DNA of 64,000 nt, taken from the NCBI RefSeq assembly GCF_001425905.1, contig NZ_LMDY01000001.1, forward strand, positions 502,890 to 566,889, in the 5' to 3' direction. The notes below the pieces were generated by a model, which saw only the letters and a list, made by a program, of their open reading frames with translations, was not told where the DNA came from and did not search any database. Position numbers and translations under genes: made by a program. Positions 22,406-31,838 of this stretch are shown here, piece after piece (the first letter of the stretch is position 1; each line of letters starts with the position of its first letter). Origin of the DNA: Methylibium sp. Root1272. GTDB taxonomy: Bacteria; Pseudomonadota; Gammaproteobacteria; Burkholderiales; Burkholderiaceae_C.

Positions 22406-23794
22406 TCAGAAGAACACGACGATCGAGGCTCCGAGCAGCTGATTGGTCTTCTTGAAGCCGCCGCCGTCGACATCCTCGAACACGGCGCGATCCGCGCCGT
22501 CGAAGCGGTACTCGGCCTTCAGCGTGGTGTTCTGGTTGAGCGCGTACTTCAGGCCCACCGTCAGCGCGTAGCGGTTCGCTCCGCGGTCCAGGTCGCCGGC
22601 GAGATCCGGCCCGATGCCGTTGCGGCCGTCGTTGCCGTAGACCAGCAAGCCGTTCTCGTCGATGAACGAGTAGCCGTTGTAGGTGTACAGACCGCCGCCG
22701 TTCTTTTCGTTCTTGAGGTAGTCGGCGCGCACCAGGCCCTGCAGTCGCGGCGTGATCGCATAGCCGGCGAGGCCCGAGACGCCGTACCAGCGCGCATCGC
22801 GGTAACGGCCCGAGGCGTCTGGCGTGACCGCGCCTTCCTTCTGCTGGCCATAGCTGACCTGGCCCTGGACCGTCCAGTCGCCGCGGATGAAGTAGCCGTC
22901 CACCTCGAACAGGTGGGCCATGGTGTTGTAGCCGGTGTTGAAGTTCGGCGACTTGCCGTGCAGGCCAGCGAAGCCGAAGCCGTTGAACTCGCCCTTGGAA
23001 TAGTCGACACGGTAGACCAGCGAGGGCGACTTCTCACCCGGGCCACGCTGGGTGGCGTTGACGTTGGCGATCATCCCGCGCATCCACCACTTGCCGCTGG
23101 TCACGTCGAGGCCGACACCGGTGTAGCCGAGCGGCAGCGTGAAGTCGTACAGGAGGTTGTGGGTCGTGAACGGGTTGAGCGTGGGCTGCTGGTACTCGTA
23201 GCCCGACCAGTCCGGTATCTGGCCGGCGATCAGCCGTGTCTGCAGGTCGCCGAGCGGCACCGAGACGGAGGCTTCCTGCACGATGCTCAGGCCGTCGATG
23301 GCGGCGCCGACGCCGCGGTTCGGCGTCAGCGTGAGCTTCCAGCGGGTGCCGCTGTCGGTCTCCTTGGTGAAGTCGATCGATGCCGCGCCCATGTAGGACG
23401 TGTCGTAGAAGTAGCCGTCGCCCTGCTGGTTGAGGAACTGGAAGCCCGCGCGGTCCTGGCGCTGGTTGTAGATGAAGACCGGCTCCACGTAGCCGGTGAT
23501 CGTCAGGCCCTTGAAGCCCCAGGCCTCGAGGTTGTCCTCGATCGACTCCGTCTTGACCTGCACGCGTGCGAACTCCTGCGCCTGCTCCGGCGTCATGCCC
23601 CATTGCGCCGCGGCGGGCGCCGCCGCCGGCGCGGCAGCGGCTCCCTCGGCCGACTTGAGCTTGCTCTCGAGTTCGGTCACGCGGTCCTTCAGCGACTGCA
23701 GCTCCTTGAGGAGGTCGGCATTGCTCTGCGCCCGGGCGGCGGGGAAGGCCGCAGCCAGCGCGAGCACGAGCGCCGTGGATTGCAAGTTCTTCAT
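22406..23794 (-). CDS. Outer-membrane porin-like protein (DUF3138 type)
   Basis: The 462-residue protein has a signal peptide (VLALAAAFPAARAQ, ending near residue 23). A short coiled-coil follows (DLLKELQSLKDRVTELESKLK), then an Ala/Pro linker, and then some 380 residues of beta-barrel character. It ends in the aromatic-rich GASIVVFF, a typical outer-membrane insertion signal. Coiled coil plus barrel resembles trimeric or OprP-like porins, and I believe it belongs to DUF3138, common in Burkholderiales. Its place between the ABC importer and puuC suggests that it passes polyamines or their conjugates through the outer membrane, which is inference from context. Confidence 0.78.
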   Translation of the reverse strand: MKNLQSTALVLALAAAFPAARAQSNADLLKELQSLKDRVTELESKLKSAEGAAAAPAAAPAAAQWGMTPEQAQEFARVQVKTESIEDNLEAWGFKGLTITGYVEPVFIYNQRQDRAGFQFLNQQGDGYFYDTSYMGAASIDFTKETDSGTRWKLTLTPNRGVGAAIDGLSIVQEASVSVPLGDLQTRLIAGQIPDWSGYEYQQPTLNPFTTHNLLYDFTLPLGYTGVGLDVTSGKWWMRGMIANVNATQRGPGEKSPSLVYRVDYSKGEFNGFGFAGLHGKSPNFNTGYNTMAHLFEVDGYFIRGDWTVQGQVSYGQQKEGAVTPDASGRYRDARWYGVSGLAGYAITPRLQGLVRADYLKNEKNGGGLYTYNGYSFIDENGLLVYGNDGRNGIGPDLAGDLDRGANRYALTVGLKYALNQNTTLKAEYRFDGADRAVFEDVDGGGFKKTNQLLGASIVVFF

Positions 23795-23848
23795 CGGTCG
23801 GAACTCCTGTTGACGGTTGTTCGGATTTCTTCGGGTGGCGGGAACTCG

Positions 23849-24715
23849 TCAGCCGCCGTCGCGCTGCGCCTGGGCCATGGCGCGGCTGCGTTCGCGTTCG
23901 GCGCGGGCGATCAGATAGCTCGCGGTGATGACGCCGATGAACACGACGGAAATGATCACGGTCGCCATCGCGTTGACGCTGGGGTTCACGCCCAGGCGAG
24001 CGCGCGAGAAGATCACCAGAGGCATCGTGGTGGAGCCCGGCCCCGACAGGAAGGCCGATAGCACCACGTCGTCGAGCGAGATCGTGAAGGTCAGCAGCCA
24101 GGCCGAGACCAGCGACTGCGCGATCATCGGCAGCGTCACCAGCGTGAACACCTGGGCCGGCCGCGCGCCCAGGTCCATCGCCGCTTCCTCGAGCTGCGGG
24201 TTGAGTTCCTGCAGCCGCGCCTGCACCACGACGGTGGCGTAGGCCATGCCGAGCAGCAGGTGGCCGAGCCAGATGGTCAGCGTGCCGCGTTCCGGAAAAC
24301 CCAGCGCGCGCTGCACCGACACCAGCATCAGCAGCAGCGACAGGCCGACGATCACCTCGGGCATGACCAGCGGCGCGCTGACCATGCCGCCGAACAGCGT
24401 GCGGCCGCGAAAGCGCGTGTACTTGACCAGCGCGAACGCCGCCAGCGTGCCGAGCACCACCGAGCCGCAGGCCGTGAAGAAGGCGATCTTCAGGCTCAGC
24501 CACAGGCCGGAGAGCATCTCGTTGTCGGTGGCGAGCTTGGCGTACCACTTCAGCGTGAAGCCGGCCCAGACGCTGGGCAGTGGCGAATCGTTGAAGGAGT
24601 AGATGACCAGCGCGACGATCGGCAGGTACAGGAACAGGTAGCCGGCGCCCAGCCAGCCACGCGCAAAGAGCCGGGCGAAGCCGGCGCCGAACAAAGTGCG
24701 ACGGCCGCTGCTCAT
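23849..24715 (-). CDS. potI: Polyamine ABC transporter permease (PotI type)
   Basis: This 288-residue inner-membrane permease has about six hydrophobic segments starting with LGAGYLFLYLPIVALVIYSF. The EAA loop reads QLEEAAMDLGARPAQVFTLVTLPMI, which contacts the ATPase. The SFNDS motif and the ISLDDVVLSAFLSGPGSTTMPLVIFS segment are typical of PotC/PotI. The ATG at 24715 overlaps the PotH-like stop (ATGA). With the three genes upstream it forms a complete binding-protein-dependent importer for putrescine or spermidine. The substrate is inferred from the surrounding catabolic genes. Confidence 0.92.
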   Translation of the reverse strand: MSSGRRTLFGAGFARLFARGWLGAGYLFLYLPIVALVIYSFNDSPLPSVWAGFTLKWYAKLATDNEMLSGLWLSLKIAFFTACGSVVLGTLAAFALVKYTRFRGRTLFGGMVSAPLVMPEVIVGLSLLLMLVSVQRALGFPERGTLTIWLGHLLLGMAYATVVVQARLQELNPQLEEAAMDLGARPAQVFTLVTLPMIAQSLVSAWLLTFTISLDDVVLSAFLSGPGSTTMPLVIFSRARLGVNPSVNAMATVIISVVFIGVITASYLIARAERERSRAMAQAQRDGG

Positions 24716-25680
24716 CGCCGTGCCTCCTGCGCCTGGGCCTGGTAGCGATTGAAGATCGCCAGCGGCACGATGATCAGCAGGATCATCACCACGGCGACGG
24801 TCGACGCCATCGGCCAGTCGTTGTTGCTGAAGAACTCGTCCCACAGCACGCGGCCGATCATCAGCGTCTGCGGTCCGCCCAGCAGTTCGGGGATCACGAA
24901 CTCGCCGACGCAGGGGATGAAGACCAGCATCGAGCCGGCGATGATGCCGGCCTTCGACAGCGGCACCGTGATCTTCCAGAAGGCGGTGGCCGGCGTGGCG
25001 CCCAGGTCGGTGGCCGCCTCCAGCAGCCGCAGGTCCATCTTGGACAGGTTCGCGTACAGCGGCAGGATCATGAACGGCAGGTAGGTGTAGACCATGCCGA
25101 TGACCAGCGAGAACGGCGAGTTCATGAACTTGCCGAGCGAGGGGATCAGGCCGCCGGCCAGCAGCAGGTGGTCGATGCGCAGCGCGATCAGCAGGTCGGC
25201 GACCCAGCCGTTCTCGCCCAGCAGACCCTTCCAGGCATACACGCGCAGCAGGAACGAGGTCCAGAACGGCAGCATCACCAGCATCAGCAGCGCGGGCTGC
25301 AGCGTCGCCTTGGCGCGCGCCATGAAGTAGGCGAAGGGATAGCCGATCGCCAGGCACAGCACCGTGGTGACGGCGGCGTACTTCAGGCTCGACAGGTAGG
25401 TGGAGAAGTAGAGATCGTCCTGCGTGATGTAGATGTAGTTGCTGAACTTCAGCGACAGGTTGATCACGCCGTCGCTGACCGTGATCAGGTCCTTGAAGTG
25501 CACGTTCTCCATCTCGGAGACGCTGATCTTCATGACGATCAGGAACGGGAACAGGAAGAACACCAGCAGCCAGACGTAGGGAATGCCGATGACGGAGCGC
25601 CGGCCGCTCAGCAGGCCGGCCAGCCACCCCAGCAGCGGCACCTTCTGCACCCGCGCCATCAGGTCGGGGCGGGCGCTCAT
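24712..25680 (-). CDS. potH: Polyamine ABC transporter permease (PotH type)
   Basis: The 322-residue permease has a first membrane segment at IGIPYVWLLVFFLFPFLIVMKIS and the PotB/PotH-type LKYAAVTTVLCLAIGYPFAYFMAR. The LMLVMLPFWTSFLLRVYAWKGLLG segment is also typical, and the EAA loop reads RLLEAATDLGATPATAFWKITVPLS. The ATG at 25680 overlaps the stop of the ATPase gene (ATGA), and its own stop overlaps the potI start, so potG-potH-potI are translationally coupled. It pairs with PotI as a heterodimeric channel in the inner membrane. Confidence 0.93.
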   Translation of the reverse strand: MSARPDLMARVQKVPLLGWLAGLLSGRRSVIGIPYVWLLVFFLFPFLIVMKISVSEMENVHFKDLITVSDGVINLSLKFSNYIYITQDDLYFSTYLSSLKYAAVTTVLCLAIGYPFAYFMARAKATLQPALLMLVMLPFWTSFLLRVYAWKGLLGENGWVADLLIALRIDHLLLAGGLIPSLGKFMNSPFSLVIGMVYTYLPFMILPLYANLSKMDLRLLEAATDLGATPATAFWKITVPLSKAGIIAGSMLVFIPCVGEFVIPELLGGPQTLMIGRVLWDEFFSNNDWPMASTVAVVMILLIIVPLAIFNRYQAQAQEARR

Positions 25681-26792
25681 TGCGTCAGCACCACTTGCGA
25701 CGACGGCGACCAGGAGGCCCAGGCGGTGTCGCCCCAGGTCAGCTGGACGTCGCGATGCCGCTCGACGTTGCTCTGGCTGATCTTCAGCACGGCGCCGCTG
25801 TCGAGCTGCAGGTGGTAGACGGTGAAGCTGCCGAAGTACGACAGATCCTTGATCGTGCCGCGCGCGCGGTTGTGCGGGCCTGGCGGCTCGTCGGGGCCGA
25901 GGCCGATCTTCTCGGGCCGCACCGCGACGCTGACCGTCATGCCCTCGGTGCCCGTGATGCCGTGGCCGACGAAGTGGCTGCAGTCCTTGCAGGAGATCAC
26001 CACGTGATCGGGGTGGTCCTCGCTCAGCGTGCCGTCCATCAGGTTCACATTGCCGATGAAATCGGCCACGAATCGCGTTGCCGGCGTCTCGTAGACGTCG
26101 GCCGGCGCGCCCACCTGCAGCACCTTGCCCTCGCTCATGATCGCGATGCGCGAGGCCATGGTCATGGCTTCTTCCTGGTCGTGCGTCACCATCACGCAGG
26201 TCACGCCGACTTCCTCGATGATGTTGACCAGCTCGATCTGCGTTTCCTCGCGCAGCTTCTTGTCGAGCGCGCCGAGCGGCTCGTCGAGCAGCAGCAGCTT
26301 GGGCCGCTTGGCCAGGCTGCGCGCCAGCGCGACACGCTGCTGCTGGCCACCGGAGAGCTGGTGCGGCTTGCGCTTGCCGTACTTGCCCAGCTGCACCAGC
26401 TTGAGCATCGCGTCGACCCGCTGCGCGACCTCGTCCTTGGGCATGCCGTCGCGACGCAGCCCGAATGCGATGTTGTCCCACACCGTGAGGTGCGGGAACA
26501 GCGCGTACGACTGGAACATCATGTTGATCGGCCGCTCGTACGGTGGCATGCCGGCCAGGTCCTGCCCGTTGAGCACGATCCGCCCGGAGGTCGGCGTCTC
26601 GAAGCCCGCCAGCATCCGCAGCAGCGTGGTCTTGCCGCAGCCCGACGAGCCCAGCAGCGCGAAGATCTCGCCCTGGGCGATGTCGATGCTGACGTGGTTG
26701 ACCGCGACGGCACCGCCGCCGAAGTCCTTCACCACGTCCTGGATCTGCAGGTAACCGCTGGCGGCCTTTGCGCCGCCGTTGTCGTTCGCCAT
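25677..26792 (-). CDS. potG: Polyamine ABC transporter ATP-binding protein (PotG type)
   Basis: This 371-residue ATPase drives the importer. The Walker A motif is [17 protein letters not shown], followed by the Q-loop [17 protein letters not shown] and the signature [18 protein letters not shown]. Walker B is [12 protein letters not shown], and the switch histidine is in [13 protein letters not shown]-terminal TOBE-like regulatory domain (about 270-371) follows, as in PotA/PotG. The ATG at 26792 with AGGGAGG five bases upstream is preferred over the adjoining GTG at 26795. It is 28 bp downstream of the binding-protein gene. Confidence 0.94.
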   Translation of the reverse strand: MANDNGGAKAASGYLQIQDVVKDFGGGAVAVNHVSIDIAQGEIFALLGSSGCGKTTLLRMLAGFETPTSGRIVLNGQDLAGMPPYERPINMMFQSYALFPHLTVWDNIAFGLRRDGMPKDEVAQRVDAMLKLVQLGKYGKRKPHQLSGGQQQRVALARSLAKRPKLLLLDEPLGALDKKLREETQIELVNIIEEVGVTCVMVTHDQEEAMTMASRIAIMSEGKVLQVGAPADVYETPATRFVADFIGNVNLMDGTLSEDHPDHVVISCKDCSHFVGHGITGTEGMTVSVAVRPEKIGLGPDEPPGPHNRARGTIKDLSYFGSFTVYHLQLDSGAVLKISQSNVERHRDVQLTWGDTAWASWSPSSQVVLTQ

Positions 26793-26820
26793 CACGCCCT
26801 CCCTCGTTATGGCCTAACGA

Positions 26821-27951
26821 TCAGATACCGGTCTTGAACGACGTGTAGAGCCTCGTCATGGTCCGTCGGATGTCGCTGCCGATACCGTCGGGCGCGGCCA
26901 TCTTCTTCAGGTCGGCCTCGTTCAGGAAGACGGTCGGGTTACCGGCGATCTCGGGCTTGACGAACTTCTTGGATTCCTTGTTCGGGTTGGCGTAGAACAC
27001 CTTGTTGGTGAGGCTGGCCGCGACCTCGGGCCGCATGATGTAGTTGATGAACTTGTGGGCGTTGCCGGGGTGCGGAGCATCCGACGGGATCACCATCACG
27101 TCGAAGAACAGCACGCCGCCGGTCTTCGGGATCAGCGCCTCGATCTTCTGACCGGTCTTGCCGTCGATGGCGCGTTGCTTGGCGATGTTGATGTCACCCG
27201 ACCAGCCCAGCGCGAGGCAGATCGAACCGTTGGCCATGTCGTTGATGTAGCCGGACGAACTGAACAGCGTCACGTAGGGCCGCACGCTCTTCAGCAGCGG
27301 AGCGACGCCGGCGTAGTCCGCCTGGTTCTTGCTGTAGGCGGGCTTGCCCAGGTAGTGCAGGGCGGCCGGGACGACCTCGGTGGCCGAGTCGAGCATGCTC
27401 ACGCCGCAGCTCTTGAGCTTGGAGATGTACTCCGGCTTGAACACCAGGTCCCAGGCGTTGTCGGGCATCGGCAGGTTGCCCAGGGCGGCCTTGACCTTGT
27501 CGACGTTGATGCCGACCGTGGTGTAGCCCCACAGCCAGTTGACCTGGTACTGGTTGCCCGGATCGAGCTTGGCGAGTTGCTCCTGCAGCGCCGGATCGAG
27601 GTTCTTCAGGTTCGGCAGCTGCGCCTTGTCCAGTTTCTGAAGCAGCCCGCCGTCGGCCTGTAGCTTGGCCCAGTAGGAGGAGGGCACCACCACGTCGTAG
27701 CCGGTCTTGCCGGCCACCAGCTTGGCATGGACGATCTCGTTGTTGTCGAAGTTGTCGTAGCGGACCTTGATGCCGGTTTCCTTCTCGAAGTTGGCCAGCG
27801 TGTCCTCGGCGATGTAGTCGGACCAGTTGTAGACATTGAGGACCTTCTCCTCCTGGGCGTGGGCCGGGCTGGTCAGCAGGCTGCACGCGGCAGCGACGCT
27901 GGCGACCAGGCCCAGGGCACCGACCGCACGGCGCGACGACAACAGCTTCAT
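26821..27951 (-). CDS. potF: Periplasmic polyamine-binding protein (PotF type)
   Basis: The 376-residue solute-binding protein delivers polyamines to PotGHI. A signal peptide ends near SLLTSPAHAQ, followed by the family opening KVLNVYNWSDYIAEDTLANFEKETGIKVRYDNFDNNE. The later NWLWGYTTVGINVDKV and IPKTGGVLFFDVMVIPSDAPH segments are typical of PotF-type putrescine-binding proteins. PotD/PotF proteins bind polyamines with aromatic and acidic side chains, and YNWSDY is the first of these. It is separated from spuC by 92 bp, which leaves room for a separate promoter. Confidence 0.93.
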   Translation of the reverse strand: MKLLSSRRAVGALGLVASVAAACSLLTSPAHAQEEKVLNVYNWSDYIAEDTLANFEKETGIKVRYDNFDNNEIVHAKLVAGKTGYDVVVPSSYWAKLQADGGLLQKLDKAQLPNLKNLDPALQEQLAKLDPGNQYQVNWLWGYTTVGINVDKVKAALGNLPMPDNAWDLVFKPEYISKLKSCGVSMLDSATEVVPAALHYLGKPAYSKNQADYAGVAPLLKSVRPYVTLFSSSGYINDMANGSICLALGWSGDINIAKQRAIDGKTGQKIEALIPKTGGVLFFDVMVIPSDAPHPGNAHKFINYIMRPEVAASLTNKVFYANPNKESKKFVKPEIAGNPTVFLNEADLKKMAAPDGIGSDIRRTMTRLYTSFKTGI

Positions 27952-28043
27952 ATGGAATCCTCCGGGTTGAGACTAAGACAAAGGTAAGAACGCAACGCCC
28001 TAACGCACAGCTTCCCCGAGACGATGACCCCTGGGCAATTCGG

Positions 28044-29423
28044 TCAGACCCAGCCCCGGGCCTTGACGTCCGCCCATGTCAGATCCAGGCAACGCTTGAT
28101 CAGCACCATCATCTCGTCGATCTGGTCGCGGGTCATCACCAGCGGTGGCGCGATGATCATTCTGTCGCCAACGGCGCGCATGATCAGACCGTTGCCGAAG
28201 CAGTGTCCGCGGCAGACCATGCCGACCTCCAGATCGGATGCAAATGGCGTGCCGCTCGCCTTGTCCTTGGTCAGCACCACCGCCCCCATCAGGCCGCAGG
28301 TCTCGGCGTCACCGACCAGCGGGTGGGCCTTGAGCGCCTCGAAGTGCTGGGCCAGGTAGGGGCCGAGGTCGTCGCGTACCCTGTCCACCAGTCTGTCGCG
28401 CTGGATCAGCCGGATGTTCGCCAGTGCCACCGCGCAGGCGACCGGGTGGCCGCTGTAGGTGTAGCCGTGGTTGAACTCGCCGCCTTGTTCGATCAGCACC
28501 CTGGCGACGCGCTCGCCGACCATCACGCCGCCCAGCGGGATGTAGCCCGAGGTCACGCCCTTGGCGAAGGTCATCAGATCGGGGCGGGTGCCCATGGTCT
28601 CGCAGCCCCACCAGCGGCCGGTCCGGCCGAAGCCGCAGATCACCTCGTCGGACACCAGCAGGATGCCGTACTTGTCGCAGATCGCCTGGATGGCGGGCCA
28701 ATAGGTGGCCGGCGGGATGATCACGCCGCCGGCGCCCTGGACCGGCTCGCCGATGAAGGCGGCCACGCGCTCCGGCCCGACCTCGATGATCTTCTTCTCC
28801 AGCCAGCTGGCGGCAAGGCGGCCGAAGTCGTCGCGGCTCAGTGCCTGCGGCCGGCCCAGTTCGTACCAGTAGGGCTGCTCGATGTGGGTGATGTCGGGGA
28901 TCGGCAGGCCGCCCTGGGCGTGCATGCCGCTCATGCCGCCGAGCGAGGCGCCGGCCATCGTCGAGCCGTGGTAGGCGTTGTTGCGGCTGATGATCACCTT
29001 GCGCTCGGGCTGGCCGAGCACGTCCCAGTAGCGGCGCACCATGCGCACCACGGTGTCGTTGCCCTCTGAGCCGGAGCCTGAGAAGAACACATGCTGGAAC
29101 TGCGGTGGCGTCACCTCGCTCAGCAGCTCCGCCAGCTCGATCGCCGGGGGCGTGGCGGTCTGGAAGAAGGCGTTGTAGAAGGGCAGCTGCTTCAGCTGGG
29201 CGGTGGCGGCGTCGATCAGCTCCTGCTGGCCGTAGCCGACATTGACGCACCACAGCCCGCTCATCGCGTCGAGGATCTTGTGGCCCTCGCTGTCCCAGAG
29301 GTAGATGTTCTCGGCCCGCTCGATGATGCGCGAGCCCTTCTTCGCCAGCGCGTCGAAGTCGGTGAAGGGGTGCAGGAAGTGCGCCGCATCGGCGGCCTGC
29401 CAGGCTTGCGTGGTTCGGCTCAT
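28044..29423 (-). CDS. spuC: Putrescine (polyamine)-pyruvate aminotransferase
   Basis: This class III PLP aminotransferase of 459 residues resembles SpuC. The N terminus HFLHPFTDFDALAKKGSRII is characteristic. GSGSEGNDTVVRMVRRYWD binds the cofactor phosphate, VSDEVICGFGRTGRWWG carries the Asp that contacts the PLP ring, and TFAKGVTSGYIPLGG holds the Schiff-base lysine. SpuC converts putrescine directly to 4-aminobutyraldehyde with pyruvate as acceptor, giving a route that bypasses gamma-glutamylation. It lies 22 bp downstream of the PuuA-like gene, so the cell appears to have both routes in one operon. The amine specificity is inferred. Confidence 0.88.
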   Translation of the reverse strand: MSRTTQAWQAADAAHFLHPFTDFDALAKKGSRIIERAENIYLWDSEGHKILDAMSGLWCVNVGYGQQELIDAATAQLKQLPFYNAFFQTATPPAIELAELLSEVTPPQFQHVFFSGSGSEGNDTVVRMVRRYWDVLGQPERKVIISRNNAYHGSTMAGASLGGMSGMHAQGGLPIPDITHIEQPYWYELGRPQALSRDDFGRLAASWLEKKIIEVGPERVAAFIGEPVQGAGGVIIPPATYWPAIQAICDKYGILLVSDEVICGFGRTGRWWGCETMGTRPDLMTFAKGVTSGYIPLGGVMVGERVARVLIEQGGEFNHGYTYSGHPVACAVALANIRLIQRDRLVDRVRDDLGPYLAQHFEALKAHPLVGDAETCGLMGAVVLTKDKASGTPFASDLEVGMVCRGHCFGNGLIMRAVGDRMIIAPPLVMTRDQIDEMMVLIKRCLDLTWADVKARGWV

Positions 29424-29445
29424 GTCGTTCGCTTCGCTCGGTCGG

Positions 29446-30813
29446 TCAGACGTGCAGCAGAAGGTGCTCCCGCTCCCAGGGCGAGATCACCTTCATGAAC
29501 TCGGCGTATTCGATCTCCTTGACCTCGGTGTAGACCGTGACGAAGGACTCGCCCAGCACCTCGGCCAGGTCCTTCTCGGCGCGCAGCAGCTCCAGGGCCT
29601 CGCCCAGGCTGCGCGGCAGCTGGAAGTCGCCCAGGTAGGCGTCGCCCTTGCATTCCGGCGTCGGCTCGATGCGGTTCTTGATGCCCAGGTAGCCGCAGGC
29701 CAGCGTGGCGGCCAGCGCGGCGTAGGGGTTGGCGTCGGCGCCGATCACGCGGTTCTCGATGCGCCGGGCCGCCGGGGTGGCCACCGGCGAGCGGATGCCG
29801 ACGGTGCGGTTGTCGGTGCCCCACTGGATGTTGATCGGCGCGGCGTTCGAGCGCACCAGGCGGCGGTAGCTGTTCACGTAGGGGGCGAACAGCGCCATCG
29901 CCGCGGGCACGTACTTCTGCAGGCCGCCGATGTACCAGTAGAACTCCTGGCTCGGCGTGCCGTCCTCGTTGCTGAAGATGTTGCGTCCGGTGGCCTTGCT
30001 GACGATGCTCTGGTGGATGTGCATCGCGCTGCCGGGCTCGCCGGCGATCGGCTTGGCCATGAAGGTGGCGAACATGTTGTGGCGCATCGCCGCCTCACGC
30101 ACCGTGCGCTTGAAGAAGAACACCTCGTCGGCCAGACCCAGCGGGTGGGCATGGAAGAAGTTGATCTCCATCTGGCCCGCGCCGACCTCGTGGATCAGCG
30201 TGTCGACATTGAGCTCCATCTTCTCGCAGTAGTCGTACACGTCCTCGAACAGCGGGTCGAACTCGTTGACGGCGTCGATCGAATAGGCCTGGCGCGAGGT
30301 CTCGGCGCGGCCGCTGCGGCCGATCGGCGCCTTCAGCGGCACGTCGGGATCGGTGTTGCGCGCCACCAGGTAGAACTCCAGTTCGGGTGCGACCACCGGG
30401 TTCCAGCCCTCGGCCTCGAACAGCTCGCAGACGCGGCGCAGCACCGAGCGCGGCGCGAACGGCACCAGCTTGCCGTTGCGATCGAAGCAGTCGTGGATCA
30501 CCTGCGCGGTGGGGTCGGTGGCCCAGGGCACGATGCGTACCGTGGTCGGGTCGGGCCGCAGGTGCATGTCCTGGTCGGTCGGACTGATGACGTCGTAGTA
30601 CGGCCCTTCCTCGGGGAATTCGCCGGTCACGCCCATCGCGACCACCGCCTCGGGCAGTCGCATGCCGCGGTCTTCGGTGAATTTCTCGCGCGGCAGGATC
30701 TTGCCGCGCGCCACGCCGGTCAGGTCGGGCACGAGGCACTCGATCTCCGTGACGCGGCGCTCATTGAGCCATTGTTCGAGTTCGCTGAATGTGAAGTTGT
30801 CGCGGACCACCAT
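29446..30813 (-). CDS. puuA: Gamma-glutamylpolyamine synthetase (PuuA/SpuI-like)
   Basis: This glutamine-synthetase homologue of 455 residues is expected to join glutamate to putrescine using ATP, the first step of the Puu route. Visible elements are VTEIECLVPDLTGVARGKILP, metal ligands in VAPELEFYLV and GQMEINF, and GEPGSAMHIHQSIV. The VNSYRRLVRSNAAPINIQWGTDNRTVGIR region is also present. The last element (NIQWGTDNRT) is typical of the PuuA-like rather than the ammonia-using group. It ends in HLLLHV and starts at ATG 30813 after a 91-bp gap from puuD. It differs strongly from the GlnT-like protein at 17819. Confidence 0.88.
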   Translation of the reverse strand: MVVRDNFTFSELEQWLNERRVTEIECLVPDLTGVARGKILPREKFTEDRGMRLPEAVVAMGVTGEFPEEGPYYDVISPTDQDMHLRPDPTTVRIVPWATDPTAQVIHDCFDRNGKLVPFAPRSVLRRVCELFEAEGWNPVVAPELEFYLVARNTDPDVPLKAPIGRSGRAETSRQAYSIDAVNEFDPLFEDVYDYCEKMELNVDTLIHEVGAGQMEINFFHAHPLGLADEVFFFKRTVREAAMRHNMFATFMAKPIAGEPGSAMHIHQSIVSKATGRNIFSNEDGTPSQEFYWYIGGLQKYVPAAMALFAPYVNSYRRLVRSNAAPINIQWGTDNRTVGIRSPVATPAARRIENRVIGADANPYAALAATLACGYLGIKNRIEPTPECKGDAYLGDFQLPRSLGEALELLRAEKDLAEVLGESFVTVYTEVKEIEYAEFMKVISPWEREHLLLHV

Positions 30814-30904
30814 AAGTCACCTGTTCGTTCGCTGCGCGCTTTGGGAGGGGGAAGCGGCGCGCCATCGCATCGAGCCGCGCCATCGTGGCGGGCCTGGCAG
30901 GGAT

Positions 30905-31708
30905 CTAGGGCACGCGAGGGCGCTCGCGGACGGATTCACGGTTGAGTTCGCGGAAGCTGCGGCAGGCGTCGCCGAAGGCGCGCAGCAGCTTCATCGACAC
31001 CGGGTTGTCGCGCGCCTGCCACTCGGGGTGCCATTGCACGCCGAGATTGAAGGCCGGTGCCGAGGGCAGGCTGAAGGCCTCGACGACGCCATCAGGGGCG
31101 ATGGCCTCGGCGCGCAGCCCTGCGGCCAGGCGGTTCACGCCCTGGCCGTGCAAGCTGTTGACCTTGAAGTCGGCGCTGCCGAGCAGGGTGTCCAGCAGGC
31201 CGCCGGGCACCACGCTCACGGGGTGGGCCGGACCGTACTGCACGTCCACCGTCTGGGCATCGTCGGAGCGGTGGTCCATCAGGCCCGGCCGCTCCTGCAC
31301 CGCCTGGTGCAGCGTGCCGCCCAGGGCCACGTTGGTTTCCTGGAAGCCGCGGCAGATGGCGAACAGCGGGATCCCGCGCTCGAGCGCGCGCGGGATCAGC
31401 GGCAGCGTCCAGTCGTCGCGCACCGGGTCGAGCGGCAGTCGGGGGTCGTTCACCACCTCGTCGAAGTGGCGCGGATGCACATTGCTCGGCGAGCCAGTCA
31501 GGAACACGCCGTCGGCGAGGTCGAGCAGTTCGTCGATCTCGTGCGCCTGGGCCGATGGCACCACCAGCGGCAGGCAGCCGGCCAGGCGGACCGCATCGAT
31601 GTACTTCTGCCCGGCCACGTGGAAAGGGTGCAGTCCGATGACGCGGTTGCAGGCCGGCACCAGCACGACCGGGCGGGCCGGAGAGCGAGGGAAGTCGGGG
31701 CGGTTCAT
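30905..31708 (-). CDS. puuD: Gamma-glutamyl-GABA hydrolase (PuuD-like)
   Basis: This class I glutamine-amidotransferase-like hydrolase of 267 residues releases GABA and glutamate from gamma-glutamyl-GABA. The nucleophile Cys is in FAICRGFQETNVALGGTLHQ, which closely follows the PuuD motif. The active-site His and Glu are in GVQWHPEWQA. SPSNVHPRHF and VNSLHGQGVNRLA are also family features. The ATG at 31708 starts the recognisable domain (VVLVPACNRV soon after). The frame extends upstream to 31765 without similarity. It lies between puuB and puuA in the same direction. Confidence 0.92.
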   Translation of the reverse strand: MNRPDFPRSPARPVVLVPACNRVIGLHPFHVAGQKYIDAVRLAGCLPLVVPSAQAHEIDELLDLADGVFLTGSPSNVHPRHFDEVVNDPRLPLDPVRDDWTLPLIPRALERGIPLFAICRGFQETNVALGGTLHQAVQERPGLMDHRSDDAQTVDVQYGPAHPVSVVPGGLLDTLLGSADFKVNSLHGQGVNRLAAGLRAEAIAPDGVVEAFSLPSAPAFNLGVQWHPEWQARDNPVSMKLLRAFGDACRSFRELNRESVRERPRVP

Positions 31709-31838
31709 GGGGCGGATCGCGCTGGAGCGCAGGCTGTGCGCGTGGCGTGCCGGAGGCAGCCACACCGTGCAAGCAGCATGCCACGGCCACGGCCGCAGCG
31801 GGCAGTCTCACGAGTACGGAGGAGAGCGCTGCAGCGAT

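Noticed and set aside
22361-24061. 566-codon plus-strand frame opposite the porin-like and PotI genes
   Set aside because: No recognisable domain, and it lies wholly antisense to two genes with signal peptide, membrane helices and good starts.
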